A stretch of DNA of 27,680 nucleotides from positions 1-27,680 of IMG/VR virus record IMGVR_UViG_3300031539_000246; one strand, written 5' to 3'. The stretch is from a virus. A model generated the notes under the pieces. That model did no database searches and had not been told where the DNA came from. It was given only the letters and a program-made list of their open reading frames with translations. Each line of letters opens with the position of its first letter. Positions within the stretch are counted from its first letter, which is position 1. Positions 5,274 through 13,138 of the stretch are shown here, in pieces. A program made the translations under genes and the position numbers.

Positions 5274-5803
5274 GCCTTTTCCTTTGGAATTAACTTACAC
5301 TGTTCAGCTATTTGAATTACTTTGTCCGGATAAAATTTATCGGTGGCATATCCGGCTACCCAAATTTCTCGAATAAATATTCGCATATCTTTTAAGGCTT
5401 CATCGGTAAGTGCCCTTCTATATCTTTGGAGTTTTACTCCATTTATATCTATCATTGAATTTTTGATTACATTCACATAATCAAGCATACATTCTTTGTA
5501 AGTAAAATATGCCCTGAAGGTCGCTTTTGGTATGAAAATATACTTGTTTAATACTTTATCCCATTCATGAGTACCGCAAGTTACATAGCCATTTGTGCCT
5601 TCGTATTTACCCGGTTTAGCCTTTATACCCAAAATATTATTAGATTTCTTTCCGGTAATTGTATCGCAAGCTATTTTCTTTAACCAATCCGTTTCCCAGA
5701 TACCTTGCGAAATGATAGCAGAGGCAGGAAAACCAGATAGTTTTTTTACCTCATAAGCAATATCTTTTAATTGCCTTACTACCCACCACTGGCGAATATT
5801 CAT
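5270..5803 (-). CDS. endolysin, glucosaminidase family
   Basis: A 177-residue peptidoglycan hydrolase of the FlgJ/endo-beta-N-acetylglucosaminidase type, which cuts the glycan backbone. Diagnostic segments are SGFPASAIISQGIWETDW, with the probable catalytic Glu37; NNILGIKA near 55-61; the substrate-groove strand ATFRAYFTYKECMLDYV; and IWVAGYATDKFYPDKVIQIA near the end. It has no signal peptide, so release would depend on holin-like proteins just upstream. It overlaps the 46-residue gene before it and the thioredoxin after it by 4 nt each. No cell-wall-binding domain is fused. Confidence 0.88.
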   Translation of the reverse strand: MNIRQWWVVRQLKDIAYEVKKLSGFPASAIISQGIWETDWLKKIACDTITGKKSNNILGIKAKPGKYEGTNGYVTCGTHEWDKVLNKYIFIPKATFRAYFTYKECMLDYVNVIKNSMIDINGVKLQRYRRALTDEALKDMRIFIREIWVAGYATDKFYPDKVIQIAEQCKLIPKEKA

Positions 5804-5940
5804 TTAATATCTTCCCAGTCAAGCAATTTAATATATGGTAATGTTGCTTTTGTAATTAAAGCCCATTGAAAAACATTTAATTCAAAATGCTCATTTATTG
5901 GGTATTCTTCAAATAGATGTTCATAAATTCCTGTATTCAT
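5800..5940 (-). CDS. 46-residue hypothetical protein in the lysis cassette
   Basis: MNTGIYEHLFEEYPINEHFE opens this short acidic protein, which ends LPYIKLLDWEDIK. Its ATG at 5940 overlaps the stop of the upstream membrane-protein gene and its TGA overlaps the endolysin ATG, both as ATGA. This double overlap is strong evidence that it is translated. AGGAGGTAAATT lies before the start. It has no membrane segment and no recognised motif; a role in lysis timing is only suggested by position. Confidence 0.65.
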   Translation of the reverse strand: MNTGIYEHLFEEYPINEHFELNVFQWALITKATLPYIKLLDWEDIK

Positions 5941-6149
5941 AATTTACCTCCTTCCTCTTTATCTCTACTATCGTGATAAAACTTTACGATAAATGTTTCT
6001 ATCCCGCCAAAGAATATATAGGCACTTAATTTGAATGTATCTAATGTGATACCATTAAAGAAAATCTTATAGGTAATCTTCAGAAAGAAATAAGTAAATA
6101 TGATTAATAATGACCGCCTAATAATATGGTATTTATCTATCCAATTCAT
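5937..6149 (-). CDS. small membrane protein, holin-like candidate
   Basis: A 70-residue protein with two hydrophobic stretches, about residues 13-31 (LLIIFTYFFLKITYKIFF) and 38-55 (TFKLSAYIFFGGIETFIV), and a charged C-terminal tail (HDSRDKEEGGKL). Size, two membrane passes, charged end and position just before the endolysin fit a class II holin, though no family was identified. It overlaps its neighbours on both sides by 4 nt. Confidence 0.6.
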   Translation of the reverse strand: MNWIDKYHIIRRSLLIIFTYFFLKITYKIFFNGITLDTFKLSAYIFFGGIETFIVKFYHDSRDKEEGGKL

Positions 6150-6361
6150 CGTTTCGTACCAAAATAAATACCAACAATAGATGTTATAAGAGAAACAAAA
6201 AAAGCGATAACCCCACTCTGCCCTTTCATCTTTGCTATGTCGGTACTATTCTTAAATGTTCTGCCATTCAATGTGTCTAACCTTGTATTAACTCCATCAA
6301 CTTTTTTATCAAGATTGCCAATCATTATCGCCAGTGATTGATGAGATATTTTTTCAGGCAT
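6146..6361 (-). CDS. XhlA-like holin-associated membrane protein
   Basis: A 71-residue protein with a helical coiled-coil-like N-terminal half (IGNLDKKVDGVNTRLDTLNG) and a single C-terminal membrane helix (GVIAFFVSLITSIVGIYFG) ending Thr-Lys-Arg. This layout is that of the XhlA/haemolysin family and related phage lysis proteins that assist holins. Its ATG shares a base with the upstream stop (TAATG). The exact family is inferred from layout only. Confidence 0.65.
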   Translation of the reverse strand: MPEKISHQSLAIMIGNLDKKVDGVNTRLDTLNGRTFKNSTDIAKMKGQSGVIAFFVSLITSIVGIYFGTKR

Positions 6362-7074
6362 TATTCCACCACCTTTTTGCTTCTATCAAATATGCAAGAC
6401 CCTTCTAATATCTCCCCTTGCTTTGCCTCTGCAATCCACTGTAATTTGCCCGTTTCCCAATGACGGCAACGGATCAAGATTATCCCTTCCGGAAAGGTCA
6501 GTTCACCTATATCTACATAATCATTAAATCCTTTATCTACCCACCATGAAGTATTAGAGAATGCCGTCAGCTTGCCATTTCTTTCATATACTGTGATTGC
6601 ATGACCGCCCAGTTCGATATCGTAAGTCCATTTATCGTCTTTTAAATAATAATACCTGTAATAACCATAGAACTCGCACCACCAGACTTCAGGAATTTTT
6701 ACAAATCTGCCTAATCCATCAGCGGAAAGCATGGCCAGACCATCACAATCATCTTTTTTATTTTCAAAGACCAGGTCAGGAGGCGCCCAGAAATCCTCTT
6801 TATTGAATAAATCCCAATCGCTTACCCATTTATAATTTTTCATTTCAAGAGCCATTAATGTATCAGATGTGATATAGTTCATGCCCTGCATATAGATATC
6901 CCAGCGTTCAGTCGTCATATCCTTCTTTGGCCATTTCCAAAAAAGCGGGTCATGTATAGGTGGCGGTTCAGGGTCGGGGTTAGGGTCGGGGTTAGGGGTC
7001 GGTGTTATTGGAGTACAACCTGACAAATATAATCCTACTCCTATCAATAAAATGACTAAAAACCATATTGACAT
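6361..7074 (-). CDS. lipoprotein with papain/transglutaminase-like fold
   Basis: A 237-residue predicted lipoprotein. The signal peptide ends in lipobox L17-S-G-C20. A Pro/Asn/Asp-rich linker (about 21-40) follows, then a globular domain. Residues DDCDGLAML (C110), GGHAITVY (H158) and FSNTSW (about 172-177) match the Cys, His and third-residue positions of bacterial transglutaminase-like and NlpC-like cysteine enzymes, with Asn in the third position. It could cut or crosslink cell-envelope peptides, or be a decayed, binding-only version. AAGGAGATGAAGTC precedes the ATG at 7074. Its presence in a lysis cassette is unusual. Confidence 0.75.
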   Translation of the reverse strand: MSIWFLVILLIGVGLYLSGCTPITPTPNPDPNPDPEPPPIHDPLFWKWPKKDMTTERWDIYMQGMNYITSDTLMALEMKNYKWVSDWDLFNKEDFWAPPDLVFENKKDDCDGLAMLSADGLGRFVKIPEVWWCEFYGYYRYYYLKDDKWTYDIELGGHAITVYERNGKLTAFSNTSWWVDKGFNDYVDIGELTFPEGIILIRCRHWETGKLQWIAEAKQGEILEGSCIFDRSKKVVE

Positions 7075-7086
7075 GACTTCATCTCC

Positions 7087-7623
7087 TTAAAAATTAATCG
7101 CAAAATTTATCGCATTACTTGCTGAAGTTGCCCCTGTACCATAAAGACTTATGGCATCACCTGCATAAGAATTTCCAAAGTTTGTATTTGTACAAGGAAT
7201 ATTATCGCCAGATAGTTGCCAAAATCCACCATAACCCTCACCATCATATTCTATTTTGCCACTCGTAAAATACATTCCAATGAAATCCCCTACCACCACA
7301 TCAAGGTCAACAGTAAAAGTTCGTTTTGCTCCAGCAGTTATAGTTCCAGATATGGTTTCGCTATCACGAGTAGATAAATAATTCCCTGATACTACATAGA
7401 AAGTAGCTACTTCGCAACCAGTTATATCCGTCTCAGCCCAAATTTCCACTGAGTTGATTTTACCTGTTGCATTTGCAGAATTTCCTATATTTACGTCAGT
7501 ATAGCCAGGTGAAGAAGCAAAATTTCTATTCTTAGCAACTTCACCTATATCAATAGCAGTTGCTAAAACAATCATCTGAAATATCGCCATTATAAGAGCA
7601 ATGATTAATAATATTTTTTTCAT
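7087..7623 (-). CDS. secreted beta-rich hypothetical protein
   Basis: A 178-residue protein with an N-terminal signal peptide (MKKILLIIALIMAIF, cleavage likely near residue 23). The mature part is rich in Gly, Thr, Asn and Ser with alternating hydrophobics (VEIWAETDITGCEVATFYVV and others), suggesting a beta-sandwich. Two cysteines (in ITGCEV and IPCTNT) could pair outside the membrane. It overlaps the upstream coiled-coil gene by 4 nt. No family was recognised; a surface or fibre-accessory role is inferred from its place after the tail fibre. Confidence 0.65.
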   Translation of the reverse strand: MKKILLIIALIMAIFQMIVLATAIDIGEVAKNRNFASSPGYTDVNIGNSANATGKINSVEIWAETDITGCEVATFYVVSGNYLSTRDSETISGTITAGAKRTFTVDLDVVVGDFIGMYFTSGKIEYDGEGYGGFWQLSGDNIPCTNTNFGNSYAGDAISLYGTGATSASNAINFAINF

Positions 7624-7889
7624 ATCTTATCCTTATAAGTTAAAAGAATTTGTTCTGTCAACTTTAATCGTTTTAACGTTATTTCATCCATGCGTTTTTT
7701 ATCATGGGAATCTTCTTGTATTAATTTCTGCATTTCCAAAGATAGATTTAGACATTCTTCAGCTAATTTAATACGTTCCTCTAATAAGCTAATTTGTTTC
7801 CTACTATCTACAATATTTTTAGTAACGCATGAAATAATAACCCATAAAATAAGGCAAGTTATTATAATCACTAATAATATTTTTTTCAT
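7620..7889 (-). CDS. signal-anchored coiled-coil protein, spanin-like
   Basis: An 89-residue protein with a hydrophobic N-terminus (residues 1-20, ending IISC) followed by a long charged helix with heptad character (ISLLEERIKLAEECLNLSLE). This is the layout of i-spanin/Rz-type lysis proteins. If Cys21 is acylated it would instead resemble a lipoprotein o-spanin; the lipobox is imperfect. AAGGAGAAGAT lies before the ATG, inside the gap after the fibre gene. No overlapping partner gene was found. Confidence 0.55.
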   Translation of the reverse strand: MKKILLVIIITCLILWVIISCVTKNIVDSRKQISLLEERIKLAEECLNLSLEMQKLIQEDSHDKKRMDEITLKRLKLTEQILLTYKDKI

Positions 7890-7898
7890 ATCTTCTCC

Positions 7899-10800
7899 TT
7901 AATAGAAATCTTTATTTAAAACTGCATACCATTGCTTATCAGCGGTCTTGTAGGTTAGTCCCAATATATCTTCTGAACCTGCTGTAGTAGATAGAACTCC
8001 TAAAGTTCCACCTGTCCATTTTACTAATTGTTGAACGGTCTGAGTATCTGTGCCATCATCAGTTAAATTAACAGCCGTCCCAGCTATTGCAAGAGCCTTT
8101 GTGGTTGCCACCTGAATGTGATTTTCTGAACTTCTAATAGCCCAGTAAATAGTATCTGCCACTAAAGGGGTTGGGATAACACCAGAAGTTTTAAATCTAA
8201 TCCTTGCACCCGTAGGAATATCAACAGTTAAATCTATAATCTCTGTATCTGTATGAACCTCTGCTTCAACAATGGTTGCATCTGATTGAGTTACTATTTC
8301 ATCCATTACTCTCGTACCAGTACCGTCTTGAGTAATGATTACTTGTGCATTTAAAGCACCAGATGGAGCAGTTATGGTAATAGTAAAATTATGTTCTGCG
8401 GTCAAAGTGGCTTTATTACTGTTTCCCAAATTCCAAGCTATAGCAGCCCCAGAAGTTAAGACCTGTTCTGTGAAGTTAATACTATGTGCGCCTGATTGTA
8501 ATTGACCACCTAATTGTGGTGTAGTATCATCAACTAAATCCTCTAAAAATAGGTCTACATCCGAAAGCGTGCTATATAAACTTGCTTCATCGGTTAATGC
8601 CATTTCAACACCAGTTAGACCAGTGCCACCACCAACAAATTCAACTGCGGTCAGAGTATCGGTTGTTTTATTGTAAGTCAAACCTGCGTCACCAGCGGGG
8701 GTATTTGCACCATCAAAAAATAAAACATAAGTATCTGTTCCAGTTATAGCAGTTTGGAAGTAAGAAGTATCGTGAGTATCGAGTGTGTCAGCGTCATTGA
8801 CTTTGTCATAAGTTCCTGTTACTGCAATATTCCCCGCTATGACAACATCACCATCTTCATCAACAGTAAATAAAGGTGTATTACTTGCCTGAGTCCCTTT
8901 ACTTACACCAAATACCTGCTGGTCAGCGGTAGGAGTCGCACCTACTATAATTTCAAACATTGGGTCAGTAGTAGCGATAGAAGCCGTTCCAGCGGTAAGG
9001 AATAATAACTGGTCGTCAACGCCTTCGTCATATTGAACTAACCAGTTTCTATCACTACCAAAGACTAAATCAATATCATCATTAACAATTCCCCAAGATA
9101 CTATTCCTGCGGTAGTGCCAGCTATCCCTGAAGCAATATTTGGGTCTAATTTACAATTTACTAAACTTATATTTGTATTTGTTCCAGCTAATTCTAATCC
9201 TCTATATTGAAGATATTGTGTGATGGTAACTGTAGCTCCTGCTATTTCTGCGGTTAAAGTGCCTGTTGCCAAAGTAATCGTTCCTGCTACCACGCTAACA
9301 ATAGTTTTATTGCCGTTATTAGAAACAGAACCTGAAATATTAATGGCTTTTCCTGCTACAAATCCAGAAGTAAGAAAATCACCAGTAGTTCTGGTTATTG
9401 TATCTGCACCTGCACCGCCATCTACAAAAGCAATATCAGTTCCTGTTACTACTCTGCCTTCATAAGATTGAAAAGAAGTTAGTTTTACATTTGAGCAACT
9501 AGTAATAAGTGTTCCAGCAATTTCGGTAAAACCAACATTGTTACTTTTCACAATTACATCTGTGAGAGTAATATTTGTTGAACCCTCTAATATCATTCCT
9601 TGTTCGTCATTTCCGATTGCCGAGCAATTAGTAATGTTAAAATCTTCAACATAATCAAAAGTTATTCCTATCCCATTGTTCCTTGAACGTAAATTAGATG
9701 CCACACCGTCTTTTTGATAATCTATCATTATGCCTTGATCACCATTATCCCAAGCCTGTATATTGTCGTATACATTATGACAATCCTCTATGGGATGTCC
9801 TTCTTCCCCATCACCCCTGTCATAAAATCCTGCATTACCACTATTCCAAACATAAATATCTCGATAGGTATTCCACTTGTTTCTTCCTACCGCATTAGAA
9901 CCGGGATGTATACCATCATAATAATTATCGTGTGCATAAATGTTTTGAAGTGTGGAATGATTATTTTGCCAAGCACCTATTCCATAAAATCCACCATTTT
10001 TTGCTTCTATATTTTGCAATAATGTATATTCATTACCGATATTCTGTATAGGAGCATAGTATGCGGTTCCATCAACTTCTGCTGCTCCATCTATAGTAAG
10101 ATTTTTAATAGAAACATAATCACCAGTAATCCAAAAACCAGTCTCATTCGCAGTAAGTATTATGGTTTTGCCTATACCCTCGCCGATTATATTAATGGTT
10201 TTAGCAAGTGTTAATTTCCCGGCTAATTGATAATAACCTGCCCTTAAATAAATCGTGCCACCTGTCGGACAGGCAGTATAGGCATCTTCGATACAAGAGC
10301 CAGCCCAAGGGGTCTCAACTGTTCCATCTCCTGTTTCGGCATAGGGTTGAGGATAGATAACATAGTTTTCTAAATCATTTCTGGTTTCTGAATAACTTCT
10401 GCCCTCGACGGTGTCAGCGTCAGTAAATTTGGCAAAGTCATTATCAACAGGAGTGCCAGAGTAATTAATTAACGTCAATTCTGATTGAGTTTTACCCTCG
10501 ATTGTGTTTGTGTCGGTAAAGTATGCGATATCATTATCAGCGGGAGTACCATAAGTATCAACTCCGAGAGAACTATCCCATTCTATACCTGTAGCAGTAG
10601 ACCGAGCGTACTTACCAGTGTCATAAGCAGCAGGAGTATCACTTAAATTAAGGAAACTTAAACCACCGCTTGATGACCAAACGGCTGCACCATCTGAATT
10701 GTCAAGACAGGTGTAAGCGTCATCATTGGTTGTATCTATCCATATACTACCTACCACATATCCTAAAGTTATATCATCAGTTACAGCAGGGGCAACAGCA

Positions 10801-12386
10801 TTAGCGAAAGAGCCGAAGAATACGTTGGTAGCACCTAACTGTCCTGTACCGGCGTTATAGGTAAGCCCTGCATCAGACTTTAATTTTTGAGCACCTGTTA
10901 CAGTTTCCCATAATGCAACAAAAGTCGTCGTGTCAGTAGTATCGGCTGCGGTTATGGTGAGGTCATCGGCTACGTCTGCATCTACTAAAGCTGTGGTTAA
11001 GTCGATTGAAGGCACTGTAAGAATTCCAGTTGAAGGATTATAAGTTAAATCTCCATCAGTTTCACCACCTTGTGCGCCTGTTGCTCCATCTACAAAAATT
11101 AATAGACAGGCAAGAGCTTCGTTCTCGTTATCGGTAGCGGTAAAGGTTGTAGCCAACGTGGCTAAATCAATAGTGATATTATCAGCCACTTCATTGTCAG
11201 CCCAGGGGTTGGTAGTGTTAACCCAGTTCCCAGTAATTGCTTCTGCTTCATTAAGCATGGCAATAGAGGCTACATCTGAAAGATCATCACTATCCAGTGC
11301 TAAATCTGTTATAGTTTGAGCAATAGTTCTAATTGCGTATGTATCTGTCGCAGTAACCTTTATAAAACTATCAGAAACATAAGTTAAGGCTGCAAGACTG
11401 TCTAAACCTGCATCGTAAGTCTCAAGCCGTGTCCAGTCATATCCTGTTGAGCCATTAACAGTTAAAGCGTAATTATCTGTTCCTATTAGTATTTCTCCGA
11501 AAGCAGTAGTTCCAGAAAGATAGGGAATTGCATAGAGTGTCCAAGATGATTTTTCTGTTCCACCTGACGATACTTCAATATCACCATCCTGATCAGTATC
11601 ATACACAGCCTTTAACATATCCCCTGCACCAGTAGGCGTATCAAAAGTAGGTGCAGAAGTTGCACCGTTAGCCCTTAAATACTGTCCATTAGTACCTAAA
11701 GCAAGTTCTGTTACATCCCCAGAACCATTAGAATAAAAAACCTTCCAATTATTCTGTCCCACAAATTCAGTTAGATTGGAATATCCGACATTATCATCAA
11801 CATATTTTTTTATACTCTGCTGGGTAGCTAAATAAGTAGCAGAATCCGAGGCCATATCATCTTCATCTTTTACGGGAATGACAAAATCTATATCTGCTGT
11901 ATCATCTTGATAATCTACAGAAATAAATGTTTCCGTTCCCCCCAACATTCCGCCTACATAGTCCTCTACTTCTTCTTCGGTTAGTTGCCCTACATAATCA
12001 TCCACGTACTTTTTAATGCTTTGTTGAGTAGCAAGGTGAGTAGCGGAATTGGAGACCATATCATCTTCATCTTTGACGGGTACAACTGCATCAACCGTAT
12101 TATCGGCATCTTGATAGGTCATAGTAATAAATGTTTCAGTATTGCCTGTCCACATTGCACCTGCCCTATCTTCTATATACTCTCCGTCATCAAATGCCAT
12201 TACATCATCAAAGGCAGCATCAATTAAGACCATGTTAGCGTTCATGGTATCATACCAGTCAACCGTTTCATCTTCTGTGGCAGGCATAGATAATTCTAAA
12301 TTATCGGTTTTGGTAACTGTGGTATAACCTATAATATAGGCAATTAAACATAAGATAATAAATAAGGGTATAAAATATTTTTTCAT
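7899..12386 (-). CDS. tail fibre/spike with signal-like N-terminus and beta-helix domain
   Basis: A 1495-residue protein. Residues 1-22 are a strongly hydrophobic signal-like segment. The usual fibre start follows (NLELSMPATEDETVDWYDTM then NANMVLIDAAFDD). Residues about 80-132 and 148-201 are a duplicated unit containing PVKDEDDM and LATQQSIKKYVDD. LTYN-type repeats follow (LTYNPSTGILTV, LTYNAGTGQLGA, LTYNKTTDTLTA). A pectate-lyase-like right-handed beta-helix begins near 690 (GGTIYLRAGYYQL) and runs to about 1090, interrupted by a Thr/Gly/Val-rich insertion. The C-terminus is beta-rich. It probably binds or degrades host surface glycan. AGGAG precedes the ATG at good distance, so the hydrophobic N-terminus is probably translated. 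Confidence 0.85.
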   Translation of the reverse strand: MKKYFIPLFIILCLIAYIIGYTTVTKTDNLELSMPATEDETVDWYDTMNANMVLIDAAFDDVMAFDDGEYIEDRAGAMWTGNTETFITMTYQDADNTVDAVVPVKDEDDMVSNSATHLATQQSIKKYVDDYVGQLTEEEVEDYVGGMLGGTETFISVDYQDDTADIDFVIPVKDEDDMASDSATYLATQQSIKKYVDDNVGYSNLTEFVGQNNWKVFYSNGSGDVTELALGTNGQYLRANGATSAPTFDTPTGAGDMLKAVYDTDQDGDIEVSSGGTEKSSWTLYAIPYLSGTTAFGEILIGTDNYALTVNGSTGYDWTRLETYDAGLDSLAALTYVSDSFIKVTATDTYAIRTIAQTITDLALDSDDLSDVASIAMLNEAEAITGNWVNTTNPWADNEVADNITIDLATLATTFTATDNENEALACLLIFVDGATGAQGGETDGDLTYNPSTGILTVPSIDLTTALVDADVADDLTITAADTTDTTTFVALWETVTGAQKLKSDAGLTYNAGTGQLGATNVFFGSFANAVAPAVTDDITLGYVVGSIWIDTTNDDAYTCLDNSDGAAVWSSSGGLSFLNLSDTPAAYDTGKYARSTATGIEWDSSLGVDTYGTPADNDIAYFTDTNTIEGKTQSELTLINYSGTPVDNDFAKFTDADTVEGRSYSETRNDLENYVIYPQPYAETGDGTVETPWAGSCIEDAYTACPTGGTIYLRAGYYQLAGKLTLAKTINIIGEGIGKTIILTANETGFWITGDYVSIKNLTIDGAAEVDGTAYYAPIQNIGNEYTLLQNIEAKNGGFYGIGAWQNNHSTLQNIYAHDNYYDGIHPGSNAVGRNKWNTYRDIYVWNSGNAGFYDRGDGEEGHPIEDCHNVYDNIQAWDNGDQGIMIDYQKDGVASNLRSRNNGIGITFDYVEDFNITNCSAIGNDEQGMILEGSTNITLTDVIVKSNNVGFTEIAGTLITSCSNVKLTSFQSYEGRVVTGTDIAFVDGGAGADTITRTTGDFLTSGFVAGKAINISGSVSNNGNKTIVSVVAGTITLATGTLTAEIAGATVTITQYLQYRGLELAGTNTNISLVNCKLDPNIASGIAGTTAGIVSWGIVNDDIDLVFGSDRNWLVQYDEGVDDQLLFLTAGTASIATTDPMFEIIVGATPTADQQVFGVSKGTQASNTPLFTVDEDGDVVIAGNIAVTGTYDKVNDADTLDTHDTSYFQTAITGTDTYVLFFDGANTPAGDAGLTYNKTTDTLTAVEFVGGGTGLTGVEMALTDEASLYSTLSDVDLFLEDLVDDTTPQLGGQLQSGAHSINFTEQVLTSGAAIAWNLGNSNKATLTAEHNFTITITAPSGALNAQVIITQDGTGTRVMDEIVTQSDATIVEAEVHTDTEIIDLTVDIPTGARIRFKTSGVIPTPLVADTIYWAIRSSENHIQVATTKALAIAGTAVNLTDDGTDTQTVQQLVKWTGGTLGVLSTTAGSEDILGLTYKTADKQWYAVLNKDFY

Positions 12387-12634
12387 GTTTTTGACTCCTC
12401 ACTCCACGTCACCGTGGTTTTAGTTTCCTCCGTAAAGGTAGTAGTATTCTTACTGCCAAATGCGTTCTCGATATCCAGACGCACAACTTCGGCGGCAATA
12501 TCATTATGGATAGCTTTGGCCATCCCGCCTCGTGTCATAGCTCCAGTCTTGCCTCGTGTTACCGTTCTATCGGTAATATCCTCACTTTTCCAGTGGGGAC
12601 CTTGTGATTTGGTTTCTTCAGTCCAGTCGGTCAT
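12383..12634 (-). CDS. small fibre-associated hypothetical protein with WTEETK-type repeats
   Basis: ATG at 12634 with AGAGGTGACC just upstream is preferred over the in-frame ATG at 12652, giving 83 residues. The ends carry short repeats: TDWTEETKSQGPHWKSED at the start and TFTEETKTTVTWSEESKT at the close. The repeated unit is (W/F)-(T/S)-E-E-(T/S)-K. The centre is a charged helix. Its TGA overlaps the fibre ATG, so it is probably a coupled virion or fibre-assembly protein. Family unknown. Confidence 0.6.
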   Translation of the reverse strand: MTDWTEETKSQGPHWKSEDITDRTVTRGKTGAMTRGGMAKAIHNDIAAEVVRLDIENAFGSKNTTTFTEETKTTVTWSEESKT

Positions 12635-12645
12635 TTGGTCACCTC

Positions 12646-12674
12646 TTGACATTTATATTTATTTGTGATATATG
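12646..12674 (+). promoter_or_regulatory. sigma70-like promoter on the plus strand
   Basis: A perfect TTGACA at 12646-12651 is followed after 17 bp by TATATG (12669-12674); an alternative TATGAT (12671-12676) sits at 19 bp. Transcription would begin near 12682 and run rightward, against every other confident gene, through the structured leader and two short membrane-protein genes. The box overlaps the 5' end of the leftward gene at 12383-12634. Confidence 0.55.
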
Positions 12675-12693
12675 ATAGGTGTGAATTTTGAAG

Positions 12694-12850
12694 TAGGTGA
12701 GCCGAGTTCCGTGTTCCCAGAATAGTTTATGTTGTAGTGGCTATTTCGGGTTTGCGTCCTTTCTCGGCTTGCCTAATGTGGTGGTAGGCAGGGCAGGTTC
12801 TCAAGTTCTGGTACTACCCATGTACCAGACTCACGTTCCTTACCTGCTCT
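12694..12850 (+). ncRNA. structured RNA leader of the plus-strand transcript
   Basis: Hairpin 1 has a 13-bp stem, 12694-12706 with 12763-12775 (core AGCCGAG/CTCGGCT, two G.U pairs). It encloses a 9-bp inner stem, 12716-12725 with 12741-12750, with one G.U pair and one mismatch. Hairpin 2 has a 9-bp stem, AGGGCAGGT (12790-12798) with ACCTGCTCT (12842-12850), one G.U, enclosing an 8-bp stem TCTGGTAC/GTACCAGA with a 7-nt loop. Every wobble is G.U on the plus strand and would be a mismatch in the minus-strand RNA, so the RNA is rightward. A leader or cis-regulator for the following genes, or an independent RNA, are both possible. Confidence 0.55.
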
Positions 12851-12872
12851 ATCTTCCATAAGGGGGTCTATT

Positions 12873-12971
12873 ATGAAAGCATATATGCGAAAGGTCGGAA
12901 AGACCTTGCTGTTCGGGTTGGTTATACTGGCGATTGCGGGGATAATATATATGGTAGGGAATGTGGTATGA
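12873..12971 (+). CDS. 32-residue single-pass membrane peptide
   Basis: ATG at 12873 follows AAGGGGG by 6 nt. The peptide starts MKAYMRKVGKTLLFGLVILA and ends with a further hydrophobic run and GNVV: a basic N-terminus and one membrane helix. This is the build of small holins, regulatory membrane peptides and type I toxins. Its TGA overlaps the ATG of the next plus-strand gene (ATGA at 12968-12971). Too short for family assignment. Confidence 0.6.
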   Translation: MKAYMRKVGKTLLFGLVILAIAGIIYMVGNVV

Positions 12972-13138
12972 ATAATCAGACCAGTAAATTGCAAGATGTT
13001 ATCCTTTTTGTTATGAAGATGTTTTATTATGCTGTTGCGGCTATTATAATGTTTAGAATATTACAAGCTGATTGGTTTGTTTTTATGCTTATATGCATAA
13101 TAATATTTATGTGCTTCCCTGATTATTTTAAAGATTAG
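12968..13138 (+). CDS. 56-residue two-pass membrane protein
   Basis: MNNQTSKLQDVILFVMKMFY opens the protein. Two hydrophobic stretches follow, about residues 11-32 and 37-50 (WFVFMLICIIIFMC), before a charged end, FPDYFKD. It overlaps the 32-residue gene by 4 nt, and its last 11 bases overlap the 3' end of the convergent ejection-protein gene at 13128-15056. Size and topology fit a holin or other small inner-membrane effector; no family was recognised. Confidence 0.6.
   Translation: MNNQTSKLQDVILFVMKMFYYAVAAIIMFRILQADWFVFMLICIIIFMCFPDYFKD

Noticed and set aside
9220-9465. 81-codon plus-strand frame and others inside the fibre gene
   Set aside because: They are complements of Thr/Ala/Val-rich repeats in the fibre and lack start signals.
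11790-12130. Duplicated DNA in the fibre gene as a mobile or CRISPR-like repeat
   Set aside because: The two copies are diverged, in frame and encode the same protein unit, so they are an internal domain duplication.
12697-12861. 54-codon plus-strand frame from GTG through the leader
   Set aside because: It runs through both hairpins, has a poor start context and no recognisable protein character. The RNA structure explains the sequence better.
12773-12994. 73-codon minus-strand frame opposite the plus-strand island
   Set aside because: It has no convincing ribosome site, overlaps the structured leader, and its hydrophobic part is the mirror of the plus-strand membrane peptide frame. The plus-strand reading has promoter, ribosome site and ATGA coupling.
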